Shown here: positions 36,501 to 44,100 of the stretch, one piece after another
How the letters are laid out: each line of letters opens with the position of its first letter
How positions within the stretch are numbered: position 1 is the first letter of the stretch
Notes under the pieces: generated by a model
Told to the model about the DNA's origin: nothing
The model's database searches: none
The model's input: only the letters and a program-made list of their open reading frames with translations
Assembly: GCF_014333525.1 (NCBI RefSeq)
Contig: NZ_JACSCX010000004.1
Span: forward strand, 310,001 to 374,000
Direction of reading: 5' to 3'
Source: Hymenobacter puniceus
GTDB lineage: Bacteria > Bacteroidota > Bacteroidia > Cytophagales > Hymenobacteraceae
DNA: 64,000 nt
Translations under genes and position numbers: made by a program

Positions 36501-36808
36501 AGCACCTTGCTGTCTTCGCGCAGCGTGATGCTCACGTCAGTCCGGTCGCCGACTGTCACTTCCTGCGCTACGTAGCCGATGTAGCTGATGCTGAGCGTCG
36601 GGTTGCCGCCGGGCGGCAGCGTGAGCGAGAAGCGGCCGTCGCCGTCGGTGGAGGCCCCGTTGGTGGTGCCTTTTACCACTACTGTCACGCCGGGCAGGCC
36701 TTCGCCCTTATCCGATTTCACAACCCCCTGCACCCGGCGCTGCTGCGCCCAGGCGGGAGCCGCTGCGCACACCATGAGTGGTGCGAGCAACAGTAAATTT
36801 CTTTTCAT
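33572..36808 (-). CDS. SusC/RagA TonB-dependent outer-membrane receptor
   Basis: A 1078-aa TonB-dependent transporter. A signal peptide ([22 protein letters not shown]) is followed by a carboxypeptidase-like beta-sandwich ([24 protein letters not shown]), a plug domain ([66 protein letters not shown]) and a large barrel. The last residues, [10 protein letters not shown], are the C-terminal strand. The reading frame extends upstream to 37018, but ATG 36808 is the right start. Imports pectic oligosaccharides with the SusD partner, by context. Confidence 0.96.
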   Translation of the reverse strand: [1078 protein letters not shown]

Positions 36809-36867
36809 GGTGTGGGAATTTGGTAAGTGAAGAGCAAAGCAAGCCGTGAGTGTCAGCGCCGAACTGG

Positions 36868-37698
36868 CTAGCGCAAGTCCGGAATGGCCACGGGGTCCAT
36901 GTCGGTGTATTCCTGGTTTTCGCCGCCCATGCCCCAGATGAAGGTGTAGCCGGCCGTGCCGCAGCCTGAGTGAACAGACCACGGCGGCGAAAGAATGGCC
37001 TGCCCCTCGCCTACCCACAAATGGCGGGTTTCCTGGGGCTGGCCCATGAGGTGCAGCACGCGCTGGCCCTCGGCCAGATCGAAGTAGAGGTAGGCTTCCA
37101 TGCGCCGGTCGTGGGTGTGGGCGGGCATGGTGTTCCAGACGCTGCCGGCGTGCAGCTGCGTGAGGCCCATTACCAGCTGGCAGCTCTGGATGCCTTCGGA
37201 GTAGATGTACTTGTAGATCGTGCGCTGATTGGCGGTTTCCAGGGCGCCCATGGTCACGGGCGTGGCCTCGGCCTGCGTCAGGCGGGTGGTAGGATATGCG
37301 GCGTGGGCCGGCGTGGAAAGCAGATAGAACTTGGCCGGCTCGGCGGCATCAGCGCTGGCAAATGTCACCTCGCGGGCGTCCTTGCCCACGTACAGGCAGT
37401 CCTGGCGGCCCAGCTCGTAGGTGGTGCCATCTACGGTCACGGTGCCGGCCGCACCAGTGTTCAGGATACCTAACTCACGGCGCTGCAGAAAGAACTCGGC
37501 CTTCAGGTTAGCGGGGTTCGGCAGCTCGATGGGCGTAGCAGTGGGCACCACCCCGCCTATCATCATCCGGTCGTAGTGCGTGTATACCAGCTGAATTTCA
37601 CCGGCCACAAACAAGTTTTCGAGCAGGAAATTCTCCCGCAGCTCGGCAGTGTTCATTGCTGCTGTTTCGCGTGGGCCGATGGCGTAATACTGACGCAT
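36868..37698 (-). CDS. kduI: 5-keto-4-deoxyuronate isomerase
   Basis: A 276-aa cupin-type isomerase that converts 5-keto-4-deoxyuronate (from unsaturated galacturonate) into 2,5-diketo-3-deoxygluconate. The zinc site is in MPAHTHDRRMEAYLYFDLAEG (His-x-His and Glu) and WSVHSGCGTAGYTFIWGM. The length fits the family. kduD, the next enzyme, lies directly upstream on the same strand, and susC follows. Confidence 0.95.
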   Translation of the reverse strand: MRQYYAIGPRETAAMNTAELRENFLLENLFVAGEIQLVYTHYDRMMIGGVVPTATPIELPNPANLKAEFFLQRRELGILNTGAAGTVTVDGTTYELGRQDCLYVGKDAREVTFASADAAEPAKFYLLSTPAHAAYPTTRLTQAEATPVTMGALETANQRTIYKYIYSEGIQSCQLVMGLTQLHAGSVWNTMPAHTHDRRMEAYLYFDLAEGQRVLHLMGQPQETRHLWVGEGQAILSPPWSVHSGCGTAGYTFIWGMGGENQEYTDMDPVAIPDLR

Positions 37699-37699
37699 G

Positions 37700-37815
37700 T
37701 TTGGGTGCTGATTGTTGAGAGGTTAATTGATGATGGCGTGTTGTTGATTTGCTGCCGAAGTGGCCGATGCAAAGTGCAATCAGCCAATCAACACATCAAT
37801 AATCAGCACATCACC
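37700..37815. repeat. Inverted repeat, GTGCTGAT family (second copy)
   Basis: The right part read on the minus strand gives TGATGTGCTGATTATTGATG, matching the repeat at 277-392, and the left part contains GTGCTGATTGTTGAG. It fills the 112-base gap between kduD and kduI. Confidence 0.5.
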
Positions 37816-38581
37816 TACCCATCCAGCCGCCATCGACGGTAAGGATGGTGCCATGGATATAGTCGGCGGCTTCGGAAGCCAGAAAAACGGCAGGGCCTTT
37901 GAAGTCATCGGGGGTGCCCCAGCGGCCGGCCGGAATGCGGCCCAGGATGCTGCTGCTGCGTTCGGGGTCCTGGCGCAGGGCCTCGGTGTTGTCGGTGGCA
38001 ATGTAGCCGGGCGCAATGCCGTTCACGTTCACGCCGCGGCCGGCCCACTCGTTGGCCAGCGCCTTCACCACGCTACCAATGGCACCCTTGCTGGCCGCGT
38101 AGCCCGGCACGTTGATGCCGCCCTGAAACGAGAGCAGCGAGGCCGTGAAGATGATTTTGCCACTCCCCTGCTGCAGCATGCGGCCGCCAATGGCCCGCGC
38201 CAGCCGAAACGGCGCGTCCAGGTTGATGGCTAGCACATTGTCCCAGTCGGCGTCGGAGTGCTCGGCGGCGGGGGCGCGCCGGATGGTGCCGGCGTTGTTG
38301 ATCAGAATATCGATGCGTGGAAAATCCTGCTGCACCTTTTCGAGGAAGGCGTCCACGGCGGTGCGGCTGCTGAAGTCGGCCTGATAGGCGTGAAACTGGC
38401 GGCCCAGGGCCTGCACTTGCTGCGCGGTTTCGGAGCCTTCCAGCGCCAGCGTGGCCGACACACCGATGATGTCGGCGCCAGCTTCGGCCAGGCCCAGCGC
38501 CATGCCCTGCCCAATGCCCCGGTTGCAGCCCGTCACCAAGGCTACTTTACCCGTTAAATCGAAGGCTTTGGCAAGTGACAT
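37811..38581 (-). CDS. kduD: 2-keto-3-deoxygluconate 5-dehydrogenase (SDR family)
   Basis: A 256-aa short-chain dehydrogenase that reduces 2,5-diketo-3-deoxygluconate to KDG. The nucleotide motif is VTGCNRGIGQGMALGLAEAGAD, then NNAG, the catalytic Ser (TASLLSFQGG) and YAASKGA (Tyr-x-x-x-Lys). The last part (TDNTEALRQDPERSSSILGRIPAGRWGTPDDF) is diagnostic of KduD among SDRs. First gene of the large minus-strand series; a probable operator lies 128 bases before the start. Confidence 0.93.
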   Translation of the reverse strand: MSLAKAFDLTGKVALVTGCNRGIGQGMALGLAEAGADIIGVSATLALEGSETAQQVQALGRQFHAYQADFSSRTAVDAFLEKVQQDFPRIDILINNAGTIRRAPAAEHSDADWDNVLAINLDAPFRLARAIGGRMLQQGSGKIIFTASLLSFQGGINVPGYAASKGAIGSVVKALANEWAGRGVNVNGIAPGYIATDNTEALRQDPERSSSILGRIPAGRWGTPDDFKGPAVFLASEAADYIHGTILTVDGGWMGR

Positions 38582-38888
38582 ACAGCGGGAACAGGTTTGT
38601 AGACTATTTGAAGAAGATCAGCCGGCGCGCAACCCAGTGAGGGTGTTTAGCCGTCAATAAGGTTAGTGTTTGCTTGCGCCAAACGGAAAAAAAGGCGGAT
38701 GTTTATTCGCGCAATCGTTGTCGGGAACGTTGCCATTTTCGGTTTTGGCACCTCTGGCTCACTTGCATCGTTGATAATCAGTGAGGGGTCACTACTTTCA
38801 GCCCCTCAAGCGGCCTTGCCTGATTGCGGTGCGGTGTTGTACTTTAGACAGCCGCGCCATTTCCACCGCTTCCTTTTTCCCTAATCCG
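38582..38888. promoter_or_regulatory. Divergent kduD / lacI control region
   Basis: These 307 bases separate the minus-strand catabolic genes from the plus-strand LacI-type regulator. They hold the strong operator-like palindrome at 38709-38735, roughly in the middle, placed to act on both promoters. The rest is AT-richer, without a gene. Confidence 0.6.
38709..38735. promoter_or_regulatory. LacI-type operator upstream of kduD and lacI
   Basis: The central 16 bases read AATCGTTGTCGGGAAC and continue GTTGCCA. The core is CGTT-N6-AACG, an interrupted palindrome of the size LacI proteins bind. The same 27 positions, with one G/A change, occur at 46588-46614 upstream of the GH28 gene. Two near-identical copies in front of pectin genes, 8 kb apart, are unlikely by chance. 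Confidence 0.72.
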
Positions 38889-39917
38889 TTGGAAACCTAC
38901 ACCATCAAAGACATTGCCCGCGAGCTGGGACTTTCCACTTCCACGGTGTCGCGGGCCCTGCGGGGCAGCTACGAAATCAACCCCGAAACCAAGCGGCTGG
39001 TGATGGAGTGCGCCGAGCGGCTCAACTACCGCCCCAACCCCATTGCGCTCAGCCTAAAAGGCAGCGCCAGCCGCGCCATCGGCGTGATTCTGCCCCAGAT
39101 TGCCAACTATTTTTTCTCGCAGGCCATCAACGGCATCGAGGCCATTGCCTACAACCGCGGCTACCACGTTATCATCTTCCAAAGCCAGGAAAGCTACGAG
39201 CGGGAAATGGCTAACGTGCAGCAGGCTATGTCGCGCAAAGTGGATGGCTTGCTGATGTCGCTGTCCAGTGAAACGTCGGATGTGACGCATTTGCAGGAAG
39301 TGCTGGACAAAAACGTGCCGCTGGTGCTATTCGACCGGGTTTCAGCTGATCTGAACGTAACGAAAGTGGTGGCCGATAACTTCGGTGGGGCCTTTGCGGC
39401 CACTGAGCACCTGATTCAAGCGGGGCGGCGGCGCATTGCCCACCTCACCATTCAGCCCTGGCTGAGCATCACGCAGGAACGGCTGGCTGGCTACCGCGCA
39501 GCATTGGAAAAATACGGGCTGGAGTACGACGAAAACCTGGTGCGCTACGGCAACTTTGGCCCTGACGAAGTAGGACCCATGATTGACGGCCTGATGCACC
39601 TCGATTTGCCGCCCGACGCCTTCTTCACCGCCTCCGACCGGCTTGCAGTAGGCTGCCTGCAGGCTCTGCGCCAGCGCAAGCTCCACATTCCCGATGATGT
39701 CTTGCTCATTGGCTTCACCAACCTGAATGTGGCCGACCTGCTGGACCCGCCCCTGAGCACCGTAGTACAACCCGCGCAGGAAATCGGCCAGATAGCCGCC
39801 GAGCGCCTTATCGACCAGATTGAGCGCAAGCTCCGCGCCTTGCCTATCGAAACCGTGCGGATTCCTACCGAGCTCATTGTGCGTAGCTCTACGCGCCTGG
39901 AAGCGGTGAAGCTGTAG
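38889..39917 (+). CDS. LacI-family transcriptional regulator of the pectin/hexuronate locus
   Basis: A 342-aa regulator. The HTH lies at the N-terminus (TIKDIARELGLSTSTVSRALRGSYEI, hinge helix RLNYRPNPIALSLKG), followed by a periplasmic-binding-protein-like effector domain (IGVILPQIANYFFSQAINGIEAIA, PPDAFFTASDRLAVGCLQALR). The start is taken as TTG 38889, which gives the usual LETYTIKDIAREL opening; the longer frame to 38781 adds a poor-quality leader through the promoter region. Divergent from kduD, with an operator between them. The effector is probably a KDG-type or uronate intermediate; this is inference. Confidence 0.9.
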   Translation: METYTIKDIARELGLSTSTVSRALRGSYEINPETKRLVMECAERLNYRPNPIALSLKGSASRAIGVILPQIANYFFSQAINGIEAIAYNRGYHVIIFQSQESYEREMANVQQAMSRKVDGLLMSLSSETSDVTHLQEVLDKNVPLVLFDRVSADLNVTKVVADNFGGAFAATEHLIQAGRRRIAHLTIQPWLSITQERLAGYRAALEKYGLEYDENLVRYGNFGPDEVGPMIDGLMHLDLPPDAFFTASDRLAVGCLQALRQRKLHIPDDVLLIGFTNLNVADLLDPPLSTVVQPAQEIGQIAAERLIDQIERKLRALPIETVRIPTELIVRSSTRLEAVKL

Positions 39918-39965
39918 ACTGATGGTGCCATTCTGAGTTGCACAAAGGCCCCTGTTATCTTGCTG

Positions 39966-40061
39966 CTATCTTGAGCCCAGCGAAGAACCTTATCCTGTTA
40001 GCAAGTCGTAACAACGGCTTGTTCTAACTGCGTCAGGTTTTTTGCTGTGCTCAGGATGACG
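39966..40061. repeat. Degraded palindrome, GTCATCCTGAGC variant
   Basis: ATCTTGAGCCCAGCGAAGAA on the left and, on the other strand, GTCATCCTGAGCACAGC on the right form an imperfect hairpin. It lies between the convergent lacI and GH43 genes and may act as a terminator. Confidence 0.55.
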
Positions 40062-40071
40062 GGTTGTGGGG

Positions 40072-41700
40072 TTACTGCCCTGCTTCCACCCGAAACCTGT
40101 CAACATCGGCACTTCCCGCGTCGTTGGTTTTGCCAGTACGGGTGCAGAACAGCCCCATTTTGGCTCCAATCCACTTGCCTTCCCGAGCCTGAAACTCGGC
40201 ACCCAACGGCGTGAACACCTGACCGTCGAGGCTGTAGCTGAACTGGCATTTGGCGCCCTTTTGCACTGCCACGCGCAGGTAAATGGGCTGGCGCGCGGGC
40301 ATGGCTACGGGTGGAGCAGTGGCGGTTTCGGGGGTAAGCTTATCGGCATCTTTGCACACCGTCTGGTTTAGCTGCAACTGACCGCCGATATTGGTGAGCG
40401 TTAGCGTGGCGTAGTCGAGGCCCATCATTACCAGTCCTACCTTTTCGCCCTCGAAGCGGGGCATGACGGTTAGCTTGGCGGTGGCGGTGAACTGCTCGGC
40501 GGGCAGCTTCTGCAACAGTAGGTTGGGCACCTGCCAGAGGTTTTTGGCGCCATCTGGCAGTGGCACCGAGTAGAGGCGCAATGTACCTGAACTCTGGTTC
40601 AGAAATGCCCAGCCCGGCTGCGGATTGGCGTGCCACTGCCACTGCAGGCCCAGCGCGGCGCTGCTGAACTCATCGGAAGTGGCGGGTGTGGCCACAGGCT
40701 GCGCGGCCCCTTTCACGGCGGGTTTGCGGTGGGTTAGCACAGGCTGGCCTACTCCGTCACCGTCTGGGTCTTCCCCAATGGTGGGCCAGTCGTTGCGCCA
40801 CTGCATGGGCTGCAGGTGCACCACGCGGCCGTAGGCACCCTGGTCTTGGAAGTGCAGAAACCAGTCTTCTTTGCCATCAGGCGTATCCACCCAGGCGCCC
40901 TGGTGCGGGCCGTTGATGGGCGTTTTGCCCTGGCTCATTACAATCCGGTCTTCATAGGGGCCGAATACGTTTTTGGACCGCAGCACCACCTGCCAGCCGG
41001 TACTAACGCCTCCGCCGGGCGCAAAAATGTAATAGTAGTCGTGGCGCTTGTAGAATTTGGGGCCTTCGATGGTGGGGTGCTTCTCATGGCCGTCGAATAC
41101 CAGCACTTCATCACCCAATAAGCTCAAACCATCCGTACTCATGCGGCTCACGGCCAGCACACTCTTGAAGCCTGCCCGGGAGCCAGCAAAGCCATGCACC
41201 AAATAGGCCTGGCCATCCTCGTCCCAGAGCGGGCAGGGGTCAATCCACCCTTTGGCTTCCTTGATGCAGATCGGTGCACTCCAAGGCCCGGCCGGATTTT
41301 TCGCCTTGGTCACAAACAACCCCAAGTCGGGGTCGGGATAATAGATGTAGAACTCCTTGTTGTGGTAGCGGATGGCCGGAGCCCACACACCGTTGCCATG
41401 CTGGGGCTGGTTGTAGCGCGCCAAAGGTGGCTGCTGACTGAACGCGGCCCCGATGATGGTCCAGTTCACCAAGTCGCGGGAATGCAGAATCTGCAGGCCG
41501 GGGGCGCTGTTGAAACTTGACGACGTGAGGTAGTAATCCGGTCCTACCCGCACCACGTCGGGGTCGGAATAATCGGCGTAGAGCACCGGATTTTTGTAGC
41601 TGCCGTTGCCCAGATCCGGCACCCACACCTGCGAGAGAGGCGACTGGGCGCAGGTAACAAGCGGCAATAGAAAGGCCAGCAGAACTAGGTGAAACTTCAT
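40072..41700 (-). CDS. GH43 family glycosidase (xylosidase/arabinofuranosidase type)
   Basis: A 542-aa exported enzyme. The signal ends LVTCAQS, so lipidation at the cysteine is possible. The five-blade propeller active site is visible: D46 in DYSDPDVVRVGPDYYLTSS, D154 in GWIDPCPLWDEDG and E212 in TIEGPKFYKRHDYYY. A C-terminal sandwich domain (about 345-542) like that of beta-xylosidases follows. Probably trims arabinose or xylose side chains of pectin (arabinan or rhamnogalacturonan). It is convergent with lacI. Confidence 0.9.
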   Translation of the reverse strand: MKFHLVLLAFLLPLVTCAQSPLSQVWVPDLGNGSYKNPVLYADYSDPDVVRVGPDYYLTSSSFNSAPGLQILHSRDLVNWTIIGAAFSQQPPLARYNQPQHGNGVWAPAIRYHNKEFYIYYPDPDLGLFVTKAKNPAGPWSAPICIKEAKGWIDPCPLWDEDGQAYLVHGFAGSRAGFKSVLAVSRMSTDGLSLLGDEVLVFDGHEKHPTIEGPKFYKRHDYYYIFAPGGGVSTGWQVVLRSKNVFGPYEDRIVMSQGKTPINGPHQGAWVDTPDGKEDWFLHFQDQGAYGRVVHLQPMQWRNDWPTIGEDPDGDGVGQPVLTHRKPAVKGAAQPVATPATSDEFSSAALGLQWQWHANPQPGWAFLNQSSGTLRLYSVPLPDGAKNLWQVPNLLLQKLPAEQFTATAKLTVMPRFEGEKVGLVMMGLDYATLTLTNIGGQLQLNQTVCKDADKLTPETATAPPVAMPARQPIYLRVAVQKGAKCQFSYSLDGQVFTPLGAEFQAREGKWIGAKMGLFCTRTGKTNDAGSADVDRFRVEAGQ

Positions 41701-41727
41701 GCAGAAGCAGTGTTAAGACATGGAAGC

Positions 41728-41832
41728 GGGCAGTGTAATAGCGCGAATTTTGTAGTTCGCGCTACTGCCGTTTGGTCTGGCTGGCTCTCTTGGCGCGAGG
41801 ATGCGAACTGCACAGTTCGCGCGCTATTGCCC
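41728..41832. repeat. Double-hairpin repeat, TAGCGCGAA family
   Basis: Left arm ATAGCGCGAATTTTGTAGTT continues CGCGCTACTG; the right arm contains GCGAACTGCACAGTTCGCGC and CTATTGCCC. Each side is itself a small hairpin, and the two sides pair with each other. Related copy at 63596-63694. It lies upstream of the GH43 gene. Confidence 0.6.
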
Positions 41833-41850
41833 GGCGGCTGAGGCCAAAAA

Positions 41851-41931
41851 CCGTCATTCCGACCAACCGGAGTCTTCTGCAGCAATCGGCTGGGCCGAAC
41901 CTCAGATGGCTCCGGTTGGTCGGAATGACGG
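41851..41931. repeat. Palindromic repeat with perfect 20-bp arms
   Basis: CCGTCATTCCGACCAACCGG at 41851-41870 is exactly complementary to 41912-41931. It shares the GTCATTCCGA start with the GTCAT...ATGAC family. It lies in the gap between GH105 (stop) and GH43 (start). Confidence 0.8.
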
Positions 41932-41988
41932 GCGGCAGCACCTGAACTGGCAACTCACTCACCAAGCAGCCAACCCAACTGCCTGCCG

Positions 41989-43917
41989 CTACTTGCGGCC
42001 AGACTGTTGCAGCAGCCAGGTTGCCAGGTCGCGGGCGGCGTTGTAGTTCTCGAACGAGGCGGGAATCTTGCGGCCGTCCACGTACTCGTTGTACAGCCAC
42101 GGGTCGCCGACGGCCAGCACGGTGCCCTTGCCCACTTTGGCGGTAGCAATGACGGTGTGCTCCCCCATCTTGACGAGCGGCGTGGCCGGGGCCTGCACCT
42201 TCAGCGGGGCCAGCTCCTTGATGTAGGCCGATTTTGAGGTTTTGAACACCGGGCCGCCGGCCGGCAGGTTTACCCGGCCCTGCTCAAATTCGCTGCCTTT
42301 CACCATATTCAGATTCAGGGGCAGAAACTCCATGCCAAAGGCCCGGGCCAGGGTGTTGAAGCGCGGAATTTCGCAGTTGCTGGTGTCGTTAGCCATCAGC
42401 ACCAGCGTACCGCCGTCCTTCACCCATTTGGTGAGCACCTGCACGTCGGCGGGCTGCACAAAGTTGGGCTGCGGGGTTTCCTTCCGGGTGTCGGGGTCTA
42501 CGATGATGAACACGTCCACGCCTTTAAGCGCAGCGGCTGTGGGCGCGGTGCTGATGGTGGCGGTTTTCGCGCCCAGGTCGCGGAACTGCTGGCCCCAGAA
42601 GTAGAAGCCGCCGTGGGTGCGGTCGTCCCAGGTGTAGTGCCAGGTTTCGGGCTGGCCGCTCAGGGCATTTTTGCGCAACTCGTGGTTGAAGTAGTTGTCC
42701 ACGGCTACGGTTTTGCTAGTTCCCACGGCGCTGGCGACGGCTTCCATCTCCACGCTGGCCAGAATGAACGGGCCCACGCCTTTCAGGTCGTTCTTGCGCA
42801 GCGGCTCGGTGAGGTAGTACTCGAAGCTACCGTCGCGGTAGGGCTTGCCGCCGAGGCCGCCCACGCTCACGGTGCCGTTGAAGGCCAGCGCGCCGTTTTC
42901 CTCGGCCACGAACTGCTTAATCAGGCCATCATACCCCTTACGGGCGGCGGCGGCGTACTTCTTATCGAGGTAGCCCATGCGCACGCCTTTCTGCAGGAAA
43001 TACACGAACATGCTGCTGCCCGACGCTTCCTGGTAGTTGCCCTTCCGCGCGGCCTGATCCATCACCAGCGCCCAGGTACCGGCGGTGGCATCCTGATACT
43101 TCACCAGCACCGGCGCGAGGCGCTGCACGTTGCGGATGAGCTGCTGGCGCTGTGGGTGGTTTTGGGGGAAATAATCGAGCACGTCCACCAACGCCATGGC
43201 GTACCAGCCCAGACCCCGGTCCCAGAAATTGGCCGACTGGCCGGTGGTTTTGTTGGCCCACTGCTGCTCCCGGCTTTCGTCGTAGCCGTGGTATTTCAGG
43301 CCGGTTTTGGGGTCGGTGAGGTGCTGCTCAATCAGCGCAAACTGCTTGGCGATGTCGTCGAAGCCAGCGGGCTGGTGGAAAACCTGGCTGTACTCGGCGT
43401 AGAACGGCTCGGCCATGTACAAGCCATCGAGCCACATCTGGTTGGGGTAGATTTTCTTGTGCCAGAAGCCGCCGGCCTTGGTGCGCGGCTGCGTTTCCAG
43501 CTGCTGGCGCAGCTGCCGGGCCGCCTTCTGATACTTCTCGGCCTGCGGCACCGACATTTGGGCCAGCGTGAGCAAAGCGTGGCCGGTGGTCAGGTTGTCG
43601 AGGTTGTAGTCCTCCAGCTTGTAGGTGCGGATGCTGCCGTCGGGGCGCACAAACTGGTCGAGGTCCTTCTGAATGTAGGTGAAGTAGCGGGTGTCGCCGG
43701 TGCGATGCCACACGCGTTCCAGCGCCTTCAGCATCAGGCCCTGCTCATAGTCCCAGCGGGCAGTTTTGCGGCTGCCGATAAGGATGGAATCCGGGTGCCA
43801 GCTGATAAACGCATCAGCCATGCGCTGCGACATCGGCCGCGTGGCTGGCGCTGTCTGGGCCTGGGTGGAAAGCGAGGCCGTGAGCAGGCCGGCCAGTAGG
43901 AAAGGGCGGAAGGACAT
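41989..43917 (-). CDS. GH105/GH88 unsaturated glycuronyl hydrolase with extra C-terminal domain
   Basis: A 642-aa exported enzyme (signal peptide 1-21). The catalytic (alpha/alpha)6 part holds YNLDNLTTGHALL with D107 and WLDGLYMAEPFYAEY with the general acid/base D164, typical of YteR/YesR-like hydrolases that remove unsaturated galacturonate from rhamnogalacturonan or oligogalacturonate. Residues from about 390 on add a second alpha/beta domain (TAAALKGVDVFIIVDPDT, TKWVKDGGTLVLMANDTSN, KVGKGTVLAVGDPWLYNEY) of the DUF4350/amidotransferase-like fold. ATG 43917 is the preferred start. Whether the second domain has its own catalytic function is unknown. Confidence 0.9.
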   Translation of the reverse strand: MSFRPFLLAGLLTASLSTQAQTAPATRPMSQRMADAFISWHPDSILIGSRKTARWDYEQGLMLKALERVWHRTGDTRYFTYIQKDLDQFVRPDGSIRTYKLEDYNLDNLTTGHALLTLAQMSVPQAEKYQKAARQLRQQLETQPRTKAGGFWHKKIYPNQMWLDGLYMAEPFYAEYSQVFHQPAGFDDIAKQFALIEQHLTDPKTGLKYHGYDESREQQWANKTTGQSANFWDRGLGWYAMALVDVLDYFPQNHPQRQQLIRNVQRLAPVLVKYQDATAGTWALVMDQAARKGNYQEASGSSMFVYFLQKGVRMGYLDKKYAAAARKGYDGLIKQFVAEENGALAFNGTVSVGGLGGKPYRDGSFEYYLTEPLRKNDLKGVGPFILASVEMEAVASAVGTSKTVAVDNYFNHELRKNALSGQPETWHYTWDDRTHGGFYFWGQQFRDLGAKTATISTAPTAAALKGVDVFIIVDPDTRKETPQPNFVQPADVQVLTKWVKDGGTLVLMANDTSNCEIPRFNTLARAFGMEFLPLNLNMVKGSEFEQGRVNLPAGGPVFKTSKSAYIKELAPLKVQAPATPLVKMGEHTVIATAKVGKGTVLAVGDPWLYNEYVDGRKIPASFENYNAARDLATWLLQQSGRK

Positions 43918-43944
43918 GGGTAGGAAGCTAGAGCTAAAAACTAG

Positions 43945-44091
43945 TTCCCCTCCTTGGAAAGGAGGGGCTAGGGGTGGTTGATTCGTTAGACGGTTCGGGG
44001 TTAGGTCGTTCAAGTAAACAACATCAGCACGAGGGTCAACCACCCCAGCGTCGGCTGCGCCGCCGCGTCCCCTCCTTTCCAAGGAGGGGAG
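43945..44091. repeat. Palindrome, TCCCCTCCTT family
   Basis: TCCCCTCCTTGGAAAGGAGG near 43946 and TCCCCTCCTTTCCAAGGAGG near 44069 are each self-complementary, and GGGGTGGTTGA (43971-43981) pairs with TCAACCACCCC (44036-44046). Fills the gap between the GH28 and GH105 genes. Confidence 0.7.
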
Positions 44092-44100
44092 CTTCGTTCA

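Noticed and set aside
42613..43899. 428-codon open frame on plus opposite the GH105 gene
   Set aside because: Antisense shadow with no recognisable domain.
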